A stretch of DNA of 64,000 bases, taken from contig CAZQIC010000002.1 of the NCBI GenBank assembly GCA_964593555.1, forward strand, positions 39,876 through 103,875, written 5' to 3'. The stretch's first letter is position 1. Every line of letters starts with the position of its first letter. The notes under the pieces are model-generated. The model was not told where the DNA came from, searched no databases, and saw nothing but the letters and a program-made list of their open reading frames with translations. Origin of the DNA: CAZQIC01 sp964593555. GTDB taxonomy: Bacteria > Bacteroidota > Bacteroidia > JAFLBG01. Shown piece after piece: positions 35,601 to 43,604 of the stretch. The position numbers and the translations under genes are program-made.

Positions 35601-36077
35601 AGAGCCTGTACCGTTAATAGGTATACCTGCAGAAGTATCTGCATTTTGAAGCATACCATCTGCGTTACCAATTGATCCATCTGAATCTTCTGTTTTAAGC
35701 AAACCCATTTTTCCTGCAGCTGTTGCGCCAACAGAAAACCAGGAATCAATCATTACAGAATTTTTTCTGGTATTGGTTACACTTATACCATTAGGGGAAG
35801 TTGCACCTCTATCTTCGTTATTGAAGAAGGTTGTACTTGTAGAAATGTTAAGTGTGTGAGTAGAAATTCCATAAAGTGCCTGGAATTTATAGTTTGGTAG
35901 CATATCTGCATAAACTCTATATGTTACAGATCCCGCAGGCAATGTACCAACACTACCTGTTGCATCCGCTGCATTAGAGACATAGTATTTTTCTACTATG
36001 ATATTCTCTAATCCATTTTGGCCTTGAGCAAAGTAACCTGCAAAAAGCAGCCCTAAGCTCATTAGTATTTTTTTCAT
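32682..36077 (-). CDS. Multidomain T9SS protein: shared N-terminal domain, three Ig-like repeats, two cohesin-like modules, dockerin-like segment
   Basis: 1131 residues. After the signal peptide ('LFAGYFAQGQ') come: an N-terminal domain (about 20-255; 'IIVEKYYVSNAADA', 'TYRVYADMLPNY', 'TTFFNNEDRG', 'FELNIQIGTPSGGT') shared with three proteins at 39163-45798; three Ig-like repeats (about 266-535; 'VNITATASDTDGTVSSVQFF' type); a cohesin-like module (about 540-680); a dockerin-like calcium loop 'DVNLDGVVSAGDVSQINQRA' near residue 788, with a weaker second 'GDINGN' later; a second cohesin-like module (about 924-1050); and a type A sorting domain ('VYPNPAKDVLNVTV' to the terminal 'RRVVVSH'). Having both cohesin-like and dockerin-like parts, it could bridge other surface proteins. 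Confidence 0.9.
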   Translation of the reverse strand: MKKILMSLGLLFAGYFAQGQNGLENIIVEKYYVSNAADATGSVGTLPAGSVTYRVYADMLPNYKFQALYGISTHTLNISTSTTFFNNEDRGATSPNGISVTNTRKNSVMIDSWFSVGATAAGKMGLLKTEDSDGSIGNADGMLQNADTSAGIPINGTGSQDGMIAGTPESVSFVGLTTELDVFDATSQQGSSFVTTNGSIASLNGSTGPTTTNRVLIGQFTTDGVFGFELNIQIGTPSGGTQNYVARNPVGAEISIPSLRLAPNQTPKVNITSPANGTHFVTGDIVNITATASDTDGTVSSVQFFVDGSSIGTDNIAPYTAAYTSAVGTHSLTAKATDNQGAVKTSTVVAIIVGNNTPPTVSVSAPSTAVVGDNVTISATAGDVDGAISSVEFFVNGGSIGTDNSAPYTMNWTAVLGISSLTAKATDDRTAQTTSSPASITVAANIPPSVSITAPTTGSAFTAPQVVTITASANDPDGTVTQVEFFVNGGSIGIDNSAPYSIDWVSVIGSANLTAKATDDKSTITTSAGVLIDVADPNALPYKVVSTVATCLPNSFCIPVKAMDTVANVIGYDVVLNYDNAKVTPTGNVTVFNTLINPTWVDVVNSIDGANGLMNISIYFNSSAPGNANFQGIGNLFCVEFNKTAGFNSVDNTTIDVSSLQESYFVGVSAKLVQSGDYTTYRDTVFNGSLKFWSDNSPIKYNSANPNDYVATNIYGNNVTCNNQSATAVQPDLSGNFVYSLNNGLDINLEKDILSGTDVQPVVNGFDAFLVRKVLVNDASFIPSAYQMLAMDVNLDGVVSAGDVSQINQRAVLMIPEFKQAWNYNAQGVSDGRASKDWKWIDSTRVSSDPSYVISGTYPGNDGIGFSKSRVPVISFCLEVPVADFANCPLISSETYRGILVGDINGNYASVNGGPNSFKQGGNDKVVFDVAHAVTFGNYIDVPVSIVSANPVNALDFAMITNENNIVYNSIIDNTTYLQSLANYNSGDNTLRFTSNSLQNYDLTKSQVSVRFSMNAAQVNVADFISTAAYLNGDKVNVEFLGAATSTADISGNTNQISVYPNPAKDVLNVTVDENSYVQILDATGKQVFVQLNAYANQNQEIGIQNLANGVYMVKVYNDNFVAIRRVVVSH

Positions 36078-36115
36078 TTTTTTTTTATATTTATTTTTTT
36101 ATATTTAGTTTAATT

Positions 36116-36150
36116 AGGGGAGGAGGTCTGTACGAAAGACTTCCTCCCCT
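36116..36150 (-). terminator. Intergenic hairpin, probable terminator
   Basis: A 14-bp stem AGGGGAGGAGGTCT / AGACTTCCTCCCCT (one wobble) with a 7-base loop between two minus-strand genes. The T tract is better on the plus strand (TTTTTT at 36151-36155) than on the minus strand, so it may act as an attenuator or RNA-stability hairpin rather than a full stop. Confidence 0.6.
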
Positions 36151-36159
36151 TTTTTATTT

Positions 36160-37794
36160 CTAGTGACAAGATTGATTAAACTGACCTAACAATTGTAAAA
36201 AGTCAACGTTGTTGGTTATACCATCACCGTTAATATCAGTTGGACAAGGCACAAGTCCTGTTGTTAATCCCAGCATAGAAGCGTAAGAATAATCTGACAA
36301 CCAGTTTTTACCTGTAGTAGAAAACGCTCCTTTATATGATGCAGGTGTAAAAAATCCATCTGTTGGTGTTGGACATCCAGTTGTTGTTAAAGCAGGATTA
36401 GGAACAGCATCATACAAATTAGAAACAGTGTTGTTGCTTGTGTTCATTGCCCAAATAGGATCAAAGCCAGGGATAGTTAATGATTTAGTATTAAGATCAG
36501 AAGTAAATTTAGTTGTGTCTGAACCAATTATACCTGTAAGTACTCTGTTGTGAGCCAAAGGGTAACCACCAATTGCAGTTCTTCTGATGTTATTGAAAGC
36601 AGTACATTTAACTTTTAAAAGATCACCAGTCCAATTTCCATAAGCTTGCTGTGTACCAGTCCTGGTATCAAAACCATAAGCCCAGTTTGAAAACACCGAA
36701 TTGTAAACCTCACCTTCGGTACCATCTTTTGCATTAAACCCAGCATGAGCGCTATTGTCCGCAGCTAAATTAGTACTGTAGTTGCCTATCAAAGTCATAT
36801 TATAAATTATAGGATCGGAATCAGGCGAAGCACCAGTTGCACTATTATCCCAGGTGTCTGCCTCAATACCATTATCAGCCGTGTTGCAAGTAACGCTGTC
36901 AGGAGCAAGACCGAAAGCGAATTGAATTTTTCCGGAATAACCTTGATCCCAATCATACATATCATCAGCTCCAAACATCGCAGCTGCATATTTTACGTTA
37001 ACAGTTCCACCAAAAAATTCAATACCATCATCATCAGAAGAAATTACTTCAACGTTCTCTATTGTTGTACTCCTTCCAATTGAAGCTAAGGTGATAGCAT
37101 TCAATTCATTTCCTGTAGAAATGATAGCTCCTGCATGTCTTACAGAAACATATTTTAGTATACCTGAGTTGTCGTTATCATCAGTCAAACCAGGAGAATT
37201 TCCGTAGTGATTTCTTGGGTTAACAGAAGCCCAGCCTTCGCAATAACCTACACCATCAGATATAGCTTGTTTACCAGTTGCTGGAGGACCATTTGCTGCA
37301 AGAGTTAAATTATTTTTAGCTCTTCCTAAAAGTACAAGTCCACCCCAATCTCCTCTGTGCGAAACACCATATGTTCCGTTCATTGGGTCATTTATTCCTG
37401 TAAAAACTATCTGGCAATCAGGAGTTCCTCCTGCAATAATTTTTGCACCTCTCGAAACAATAAGTGCGCTCGCACTATCAGGAGTTGAAAATTTTCTCCC
37501 TTTGATTAATGTTCCCGGCTCTATTGTTATTGCTTTTAAAGTATCTACATAATATCTTCTATCTAATACCCAGATTTTATCGCAAGTAAGAATGGTATTT
37601 GACGAAGTAAGAACTGACTCATTAAGACCACCAACGGGTGTATGACCAAGGGTAGAAACACTTACCTCAGGTCTTGAACCTACAGGAGGACATCCACATG
37701 ATGCACCAAGATTTGTTTGAGCAAAACTTGGAGCAATAGCTACAGCTACCATGGCAGCAGATGCAACTAATCTCGAAATTGTTTTCATTTTCAT
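36160..37794 (-). CDS. Secreted beta-helix-like protein with terminal dockerin-like motif
   Basis: 544 residues with a Sec signal peptide (to about 25, 'IAPSFAQ'). The body ('WVLDRRYYVDTLKAITIEPG', 'GDWGGLVLLGRAKNN', 'ISSDDDGIEFFGGTVNVKYA') matches a common Bacteroidota secreted family with right-handed beta-helix character and no known enzyme activity. Instead of a type A or B sorting domain it ends in 'DINGDGITNNVDFLQLLGQF', a dockerin-like calcium loop followed by a Cys. The absence of a sorting domain beside cohesin-bearing neighbours suggests it could be held at the surface through cohesin-dockerin contact. That link is inference. Confidence 0.8.
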   Translation of the reverse strand: MKMKTISRLVASAAMVAVAIAPSFAQTNLGASCGCPPVGSRPEVSVSTLGHTPVGGLNESVLTSSNTILTCDKIWVLDRRYYVDTLKAITIEPGTLIKGRKFSTPDSASALIVSRGAKIIAGGTPDCQIVFTGINDPMNGTYGVSHRGDWGGLVLLGRAKNNLTLAANGPPATGKQAISDGVGYCEGWASVNPRNHYGNSPGLTDDNDNSGILKYVSVRHAGAIISTGNELNAITLASIGRSTTIENVEVISSDDDGIEFFGGTVNVKYAAAMFGADDMYDWDQGYSGKIQFAFGLAPDSVTCNTADNGIEADTWDNSATGASPDSDPIIYNMTLIGNYSTNLAADNSAHAGFNAKDGTEGEVYNSVFSNWAYGFDTRTGTQQAYGNWTGDLLKVKCTAFNNIRRTAIGGYPLAHNRVLTGIIGSDTTKFTSDLNTKSLTIPGFDPIWAMNTSNNTVSNLYDAVPNPALTTTGCPTPTDGFFTPASYKGAFSTTGKNWLSDYSYASMLGLTTGLVPCPTDINGDGITNNVDFLQLLGQFNQSCH

Positions 37795-38368
37795 TTTCTG
37801 TTTTTGAATTTTTATTTTTTAGTTCATCACTATTAATGAACGGTGCAAATGTCTATTAAGGATGTTTCCTTAAGAGTGTTATAGGCTTATCAAATCTTTA
37901 TTTATAAGTAGACTTTAGGTTATGAAACTGCAGTATTAATTACAATAACTTAACGAATGAATATAGGTAAATCCGGAATGTTGGTATTGGTTTAGGGAAA
38001 GTGAATACTGAGGCTTATCTGTGAGGTTTTTCCTGAATCAAATACGGTATATTAATTAATTGCTACGAAAAAATCCAGCAGAATAATTATAATAGAGTTT
38101 ATATCGATTAAGATTTGTACCATTTGACTATGATCGTGTTTCAGTTAAATTTTTTTAGACTAAAGTCCAATTTCATTGACGAATTTAATTCCACGACCTA
38201 ACTGCGTACCGTCATAGCTTTAGCGGTGGCGCAAGGTCGTGGCCAATAGCCACGTGCTTTAGCGCGGGGATAAAAAAAATATTACAAAAATCAGGGTTTT
38301 AGCCCAAATAAACAATTCGTTCATAAACCTTATTCCGTATAAACTCTAATTCTCAAAAGAAATTTTTA
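37795..38368. other. Non-coding gap (574 bases) with a REP-like repeat
   Basis: No convincing gene on either strand. The right half (38158-38305) contains the palindromic repeat described separately. The left half is plain AT-rich spacer that should include the promoter of the beta-helix gene starting at 37794. Confidence 0.6.
38158..38305. repeat. Nested palindromic repeat (REP-like)
   Basis: Several palindromes are nested: GACTAAAGTC at 38158-38167; CCACGACCT (38191-38199) against AGGTCGTGG (38234-38242); CGTGGC/GCCACG at 38238-38254; and GGGTTTTAGCCC at 38294-38305. The word CTTTAGCG occurs directly repeated at 38218 and 38257. The GC-rich core contrasts with AT-rich surroundings. The layout resembles RAYT-associated REP elements of Bacteroidota. 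No transposase is nearby. Confidence 0.65.
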
Positions 38369-39151
38369 TTAGTCTTTTACACATCGAACACTGAACCCGT
38401 AAGTTTTTGGTCCGTAGAATCTAAACACATCCGTTTTTTTAGAATCAAGGTAACGATACCAGGCTTGATCATATCCGGGATTATCGGTTGCCGTCCACCA
38501 GAAACCCATTGATCGTAAATCCAACGGAGAGCCCCAAATACCATTAAACATTCTGCAGTTACCCGCCAATGCAGAAAAGCCACTTTCATTTGTAGGTAAA
38601 ATATTATTATAAAGAACCCATTCTTGCTGCCCTGTACTTTTTAATTTTTGAGCTTCGTTCGATCCTCTCCAGTTTACTTTTTCCAAATCATTGTTACTCA
38701 TGCCAAGATGTTTTTCCAGCATTTTCCATTCTGCATCGGTTGGAATATGCCAACCTTCAGGTGCAATACTATTTGCATTATTTACCGCATACCAATTGTA
38801 AAGCCCTCCTGTGACATTAATATTATTTGCTATGTTGTCAAAAGTGCAATAGGAGCCAATAGTAGAATTTTTCCATAAAGTATCCTCTGTTATGAATTGG
38901 ATAGGATCACCATTTCTATACTTTGTAGCTCGCAGGTTTTCAGTCGTCCACCACTGATCACCAATCTTAATGGTTTCGTAAACATTTCCCTCGTTATCGC
39001 TTACTGTTCCGGTCTCCTGCACAGGCGCAGGAGATTCTTTATCTTTACAAGCACTAAAAGGAATTACATAAAATGTAATTAACAGAACAAACAGAAATGA
39101 AAGCCCGTTTGTTCTTCTTGTATATACCTTATGTTGAATATTTATTTTCAA
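38369..39151 (-). CDS. FISUMP-domain lipoprotein
   Basis: A 260-residue protein with a lipoprotein-type signal (basic N-terminus, hydrophobic core, 'PFSAC' with Cys near residue 35). The mature part is a single FISUMP domain (Fibrobacter succinogenes major paralogous domain): 'YETIKIGDQWWTTENLR', 'GLYNWYAVNNANSIAPEGW', 'HIPTDAEWKMLEKHLG', 'GFWWTATDN' and the closing 'YGFSVRCVKD'. The domain is a C-type-lectin-like fold of unknown function on cell surfaces. It is the last gene of a probable five-gene operon with a TonB receptor and three proteins that share a novel N-terminal domain. Confidence 0.9.
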   Translation of the reverse strand: MKINIQHKVYTRRTNGLSFLFVLLITFYVIPFSACKDKESPAPVQETGTVSDNEGNVYETIKIGDQWWTTENLRATKYRNGDPIQFITEDTLWKNSTIGSYCTFDNIANNINVTGGLYNWYAVNNANSIAPEGWHIPTDAEWKMLEKHLGMSNNDLEKVNWRGSNEAQKLKSTGQQEWVLYNNILPTNESGFSALAGNCRMFNGIWGSPLDLRSMGFWWTATDNPGYDQAWYRYLDSKKTDVFRFYGPKTYGFSVRCVKD

Positions 39152-39162
39152 GAAAATGGTTA

Positions 39163-40497
39163 TTAATTTTTAATAAATTTTTTTGTCACACAATTACCTT
39201 CAGTTGTCAATCGAAAATCATAAAGGCCGGTGGCAAGTAATGAGATGTTTAGCTGCTCATGCAATACATCACTTGCCTCTGATGTTTTTTCCATCACCAG
39301 TTGCCCAACGGAATCAAATATTTCATATTTATATTTCTTTCTTCCATTCAAAGTAATTTGCACCTCGAGTTGATCCTGTGCAGGGTTTGGGAAAAGTTTC
39401 AATTCAGCTAAAGAATTATTTTCATTAACACTTAACGTTGGACAAACCACGCTTATGTCTCTATTCTGACAATTGCCAGGATAACAACAAAAATTTGGCA
39501 AGAATATATTTGCAGCCGGATCATAGTTGCATGCCAACGGATCAGTACATCCATAAACCTTTAATGTTTTACAAGAATCTAAAAGTAAACAGGCATAATT
39601 GGGGTTATATTGAATATATCGATTGTCAGTACAGCCACACACAGGAGGATATTTTAAAAAGGGACTCAATACTTCATCAGTTAACAGGGTACTTCCGTCA
39701 GCAACATATCTAACAAGTTTTGTTTGTGGGCCGTCCGGCTCTTCCAATTCAACATTAAGTTCAAACGAAACATCACCATTGGTTGTTAACTGGGCAACCA
39801 ATACCAAATTGCTATCCGCATTAACTCCAACAGTACCTGAATTCTGAAGTCCCGCATTATTGCTTATGAATTGATTGCCCTTTACAATTGATCCAAAAAT
39901 TGTAGAGTCATTTCCGGTCACAATATCTTTAATACCATAACTCGCCCATGACGTTGTTGCAGTATCCATCGTAAATCCATCTGCAATTTTTATTGGAATC
40001 CCAGCAGACACATCATTATTAACAAGCAGTCCTCCGGCAATACCCGCACTACCGCCATCATTATAGCCGCCTCCAACGAAAGAACTATCTGTATCGTGTG
40101 TTTTGAGAATTCCAAAATAAGCATTGGCTCCTATGTTCTTTGACGTTTGGCCTAGAGTAAGCCATGTATCCAATGCCACAGTATTATCTCCGTACCAGCT
40201 TTTACTAAATTCATTTCCAAAACTTTTTCCTCTATCAATATTATTGAAGAATATAGAATCGCTTTTTATTTTCAATGCATGATTAGCATCTCCATAAATT
40301 TTTCTGAGTTTACAGCCTGGTTTTAAATCAATATATACCCGGTATGTTTTTGATCCAGCCGGTAACCCTCCTCCTAATGTATCGGTAGCATCATTTGCGT
40401 CGGAAACATAATATGTTTCGAAAATAACTTTTTCTATCTGAGAAAATGAAGTAATAGAGAAAATAAATATAAAAATGCTAATCAATGCAACTCTCAT
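39163..40497 (-). CDS. T9SS type A protein with shared N-terminal domain and GCTD-type Cys-rich repeats
   Basis: 444 residues; signal peptide to about 19. The shared domain covers about 20-265 ('VIFETYYVSDANDATDT', 'TYRVYIDLKPGCKL', 'IFFNNIDRG', 'LDTWLTLGQ', 'LVAQLTTNGDVSFELNVEL'). A Cys-rich stretch at about 290-345 holds two copies of the 'GCTDPLACNYDPAAN' type motif (first copy 'CGCTDNRYIQYNPN'), as often seen in marine Bacteroidota surface proteins. A type A sorting domain follows ('LKLFPNPAQDQLEVQI', 'YEIFDSVGQLV', terminal 'KKFIKN'). It starts 4 bases after the TonB receptor stop and ends 11 bases before the FISUMP gene. Function unknown. Confidence 0.85.
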   Translation of the reverse strand: MRVALISIFIFIFSITSFSQIEKVIFETYYVSDANDATDTLGGGLPAGSKTYRVYIDLKPGCKLRKIYGDANHALKIKSDSIFFNNIDRGKSFGNEFSKSWYGDNTVALDTWLTLGQTSKNIGANAYFGILKTHDTDSSFVGGGYNDGGSAGIAGGLLVNNDVSAGIPIKIADGFTMDTATTSWASYGIKDIVTGNDSTIFGSIVKGNQFISNNAGLQNSGTVGVNADSNLVLVAQLTTNGDVSFELNVELEEPDGPQTKLVRYVADGSTLLTDEVLSPFLKYPPVCGCTDNRYIQYNPNYACLLLDSCKTLKVYGCTDPLACNYDPAANIFLPNFCCYPGNCQNRDISVVCPTLSVNENNSLAELKLFPNPAQDQLEVQITLNGRKKYKYEIFDSVGQLVMEKTSEASDVLHEQLNISLLATGLYDFRLTTEGNCVTKKFIKN

Positions 40498-40501
40498 TCA
40501 A

Positions 40502-43500
40502 TCAAATTTTGTATTGTAAACTCAAAATGTAACTAGTGCCATACTTGAACCTATCGTAATCTGAAAGCCATTTTCCATCACGTCTATATGTTCTTCTAAC
40601 AGGAGCGGCTAACACATCTCTTATTGTAAGACTGAGGTTAAAATGTTTTCCTAATTTTTTTGTTGCTTTTAAATCTATTATATGCCGAGGGTGTTCATAT
40701 ACATCCGGAGTTATAAGAAAGCCCGGAATTACAAGTTTTGGCCCTTGAACATTATAACTTAAAGTAGTCGTTAAGCCAATACTATCCGCTTTATAAGAGA
40801 ACATTGTATTTATAACATAGGGTGCCTGACCGAACATAGTACGTGAAACATGAAACTGAAAAGGTCCCCGCTCAAGATTCCCTACATCATCTATCTGTAT
40901 ACCATATTGATCAAAAGAAGAACGGGAATTTACAAGTGAAATATTGGCCCTTATTTCGAAAATCTTTTTAATGACTTTTTTTCCTTCTAATTCAAGCCCT
41001 CGTACAAATGAGTTGTCAACGTTTTGCCAGGTATATCCTCCCGCATTTATTAGTTCAATATGATTTTTGAAATCTTTGTAAAATAAACTAAACGAAATAT
41101 TATCGCCCGATTTAAAATAAGTCTCAAATCGTAAATCATAATTATTCACATCAACTACTTTCAATTTTGGATTACCAATAACACTGGCTCTCAACTCATA
41201 GTCATACGCAAAAAAACTGGATAACTCTCGTATGCTTGGACGAGCAACAGTGCGACCATAATTTACACGCAAGTTAATTGGCTGAGCTTCATCCTTTCTT
41301 AATTTGTATATTAAGCCAATACTAGGCAAATAGTTTGTCTTTTCTAACTCGGCAGGATAAACAAAGTTTCTTCTAGGATCTTCTGAACTATAATTAAGTG
41401 TATCGTATTTCAATGCATCGGTACGCGTAAAAGCCTTTTCCATTCGTACTCCTCCTGAAACTCTTAAACGAATCAAAGCATAGTCAACCATCATAAAGGC
41501 CGAAGTAATATTATTTCTACCCACATTGTGATCCCATGAGCGACCAGCTTCAAGATAATTCAAATCCAATGTATGATAATAAGTCCCGTTAAATGTACCG
41601 GACTGAACTCCAAAATTTTCTAAAGACAAATATTGTTCGATATTCCCATCGAAGTTTCTACTATTTCCGGTAAGATTTACTGAGTATTGGTATTGATCAG
41701 ATTTACGTGACATATGTTGATAGGCACCACCAAATTTAAATTTGCGTGTTAATCCGGCTTTTTTTCCAAGAGGAATTTCAGCTGTTAGACGAGAATCAAA
41801 AAGGTTTTCGGTTAACTCTCTATAAAAACGCTGAACAGGATTTCCTCCACCAATTGTATAGTCACCGGCTTGAGTTTTTAAATACGCTAGATTTTTGAAA
41901 TCGGGAGCACTACTTTTCCCCCTGGTATATGATGCATTTGCTTCTACTTTAATTTTAGGTTTTGGAAAATAGTGTTCAGATTTATATTGATAAACCATTT
42001 GGCGACGTTGCTCATAAAACTGATTAATAAAATAAAGCGTATCTTCAGAATCCAGAAATCCGCTTGATGATCCCGATCTTACGTTATTTGTTCCGATGAA
42101 GTTTGGCATAAATAAAAATGACATGGTATGATTGGAATTAAACTTATAAGCCACGTTTAACAACGCACTCCATCCATACATTTCAACCGTGTTTTTTTGT
42201 TTTGTAACAGAAAAAACAGATACTGTATCCGAAGTAGGGTCTACTATAATCCTGTTTGCACTAGAATGAGCATCAAACTGATTTCCATTACTGTAACGAA
42301 ATCCTGCAATGAAGCCAAGCGGTTTACCAAACAATTTTGTTTGATTCCCAATACTAAAACTCTGACTGAAATTTAATAAAGTACTCCGTGATTTTGTGGT
42401 CCAATTATTTGGAAGCGACTGTCCAAAATCAACAGTTTTTTTATTTAAAATATCAAACGCTTCCAGTTTCAATGTTTCATTGTATTTCACAGTTGCGGCA
42501 GCAACAGCATTCTCATCCCCTAGTTGACTATTTTCCAAAAGGTTCAATTGAACTAATCCGAGATTAAAAAAAGTCGTATTCCATGCACTGGGAGTTACTC
42601 CCATTGTGTTAAAATAATCGCCTAAACCCAAGGCCGTCATTTCCTGGTATTGAGTTGGTTCAAGCCTGGGAACAGAATAAGTTGAATGATCAATACTCCT
42701 GAAATCATTATCATAAGCCATCCAATCTGTTGAACTATGTTCGGAGGATAAAATTTTTCTGAACGAACTATTGTAGTTATAACCAAATGAACTTTCAACA
42801 GAAACATTTAATTTATCAGGATAATCTTTTGTTTCAACTGATAAGTAAGCACCCGTCCAGTCCCCGGGTAGATCCGGACTCGAGGTTTTCGTAATAATAA
42901 TATTATCAATAAGGCTGGAAGGAATAAGATCAAGTTTAATATTATTTGTGAATGGATCCAATGTTGGAATGCGAGAGCCGTTAATTGTTGTTTTAACATA
43001 TCGGTCACCAATTCCTCTTACTGTAATAAAACCACCACTATTGGTTGACACTCCGGGAATACGAGCCACAGCAGCACCAACGTTTGCATCGCCGGTCTTT
43101 TTTATTGTTTCAGAAGAAATATAATCAATAGAGGCTGATGAATTCATCTTCATCTTCTCCATGTAGTAATCATTTGCTTTTATTGCCTTTGATGTAATCT
43201 CCACTTCATTAATCTCGTGGGATTCAGGCATCATTACAAAATTTCTATCTATTACCCCCTTGGTTGGCATAATATTTTCTTCAATGGTATTAAATCCAAT
43301 GAAAGAAATAACTAATGTTTGAGAAGAAGAATCAGCTATTTTAAGAGAGTAATTACCATCAAAATCTGTTACTGTTCCTATCCCGCGATTTGATTTAAGA
43401 ACAATTGTAACTCCAATTAATGTTTCTCCTGTTCCATCTGTAATTTTACCTCTTACAATTGTTTGGGCAGGTATAGAAGAAATTATTAACAACAAAATGA

Positions 43501-43522
43501 ATACTAAAGCTAACTTCTTCAT
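40502..43522 (-). CDS. TonB-dependent receptor with carboxypeptidase-like N-terminal domain
   Basis: 1006 residues; signal peptide to about 19 ('ISSIPAQ'). A carboxypeptidase-regulatory-like domain (about 22-105, 'VRGKITDGTGETLIGVTIVL') precedes the plug ('GAAVARIPGVSTNSGGFITV', 'RGIGDRYVKTTINGSRIP') and a 22-strand barrel ending in 'SYILSLQYKI'. Such receptors import large or scarce ligands across the outer membrane using TonB energy. No SusD-like lipoprotein gene is next to it, so it is not a standard Sus pair. It lies in the middle of an operon of exported proteins, suggesting that those proteins bind or process its ligand, or that it serves as their anchor. Confidence 0.92.
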   Translation of the reverse strand: MKKLALVFILLLIISSIPAQTIVRGKITDGTGETLIGVTIVLKSNRGIGTVTDFDGNYSLKIADSSSQTLVISFIGFNTIEENIMPTKGVIDRNFVMMPESHEINEVEITSKAIKANDYYMEKMKMNSSASIDYISSETIKKTGDANVGAAVARIPGVSTNSGGFITVRGIGDRYVKTTINGSRIPTLDPFTNNIKLDLIPSSLIDNIIITKTSSPDLPGDWTGAYLSVETKDYPDKLNVSVESSFGYNYNSSFRKILSSEHSSTDWMAYDNDFRSIDHSTYSVPRLEPTQYQEMTALGLGDYFNTMGVTPSAWNTTFFNLGLVQLNLLENSQLGDENAVAAATVKYNETLKLEAFDILNKKTVDFGQSLPNNWTTKSRSTLLNFSQSFSIGNQTKLFGKPLGFIAGFRYSNGNQFDAHSSANRIIVDPTSDTVSVFSVTKQKNTVEMYGWSALLNVAYKFNSNHTMSFLFMPNFIGTNNVRSGSSSGFLDSEDTLYFINQFYEQRRQMVYQYKSEHYFPKPKIKVEANASYTRGKSSAPDFKNLAYLKTQAGDYTIGGGNPVQRFYRELTENLFDSRLTAEIPLGKKAGLTRKFKFGGAYQHMSRKSDQYQYSVNLTGNSRNFDGNIEQYLSLENFGVQSGTFNGTYYHTLDLNYLEAGRSWDHNVGRNNITSAFMMVDYALIRLRVSGGVRMEKAFTRTDALKYDTLNYSSEDPRRNFVYPAELEKTNYLPSIGLIYKLRKDEAQPINLRVNYGRTVARPSIRELSSFFAYDYELRASVIGNPKLKVVDVNNYDLRFETYFKSGDNISFSLFYKDFKNHIELINAGGYTWQNVDNSFVRGLELEGKKVIKKIFEIRANISLVNSRSSFDQYGIQIDDVGNLERGPFQFHVSRTMFGQAPYVINTMFSYKADSIGLTTTLSYNVQGPKLVIPGFLITPDVYEHPRHIIDLKATKKLGKHFNLSLTIRDVLAAPVRRTYRRDGKWLSDYDRFKYGTSYILSLQYKI

Positions 43523-43544
43523 GTTTAACCTTGGAACTAAATTG

Positions 43545-43580
43545 GGAGCATCTGTAAAAAATTGAATTTACAGATGCTCC
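43545..43580 (-). terminator. Intergenic hairpin, possible attenuator
   Basis: Perfect 14-bp stem GGAGCATCTGTAAA / TTTACAGATGCTCC with an 8-base loop, in the 82-base gap between the gene ending at 43605 and the TonB receptor gene. The minus-strand T tract is weak, so partial termination or mRNA processing fits better than full termination. Confidence 0.5.
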
Positions 43581-43604
43581 TATTTTATGTGCAACAACCT
43601 GTGA

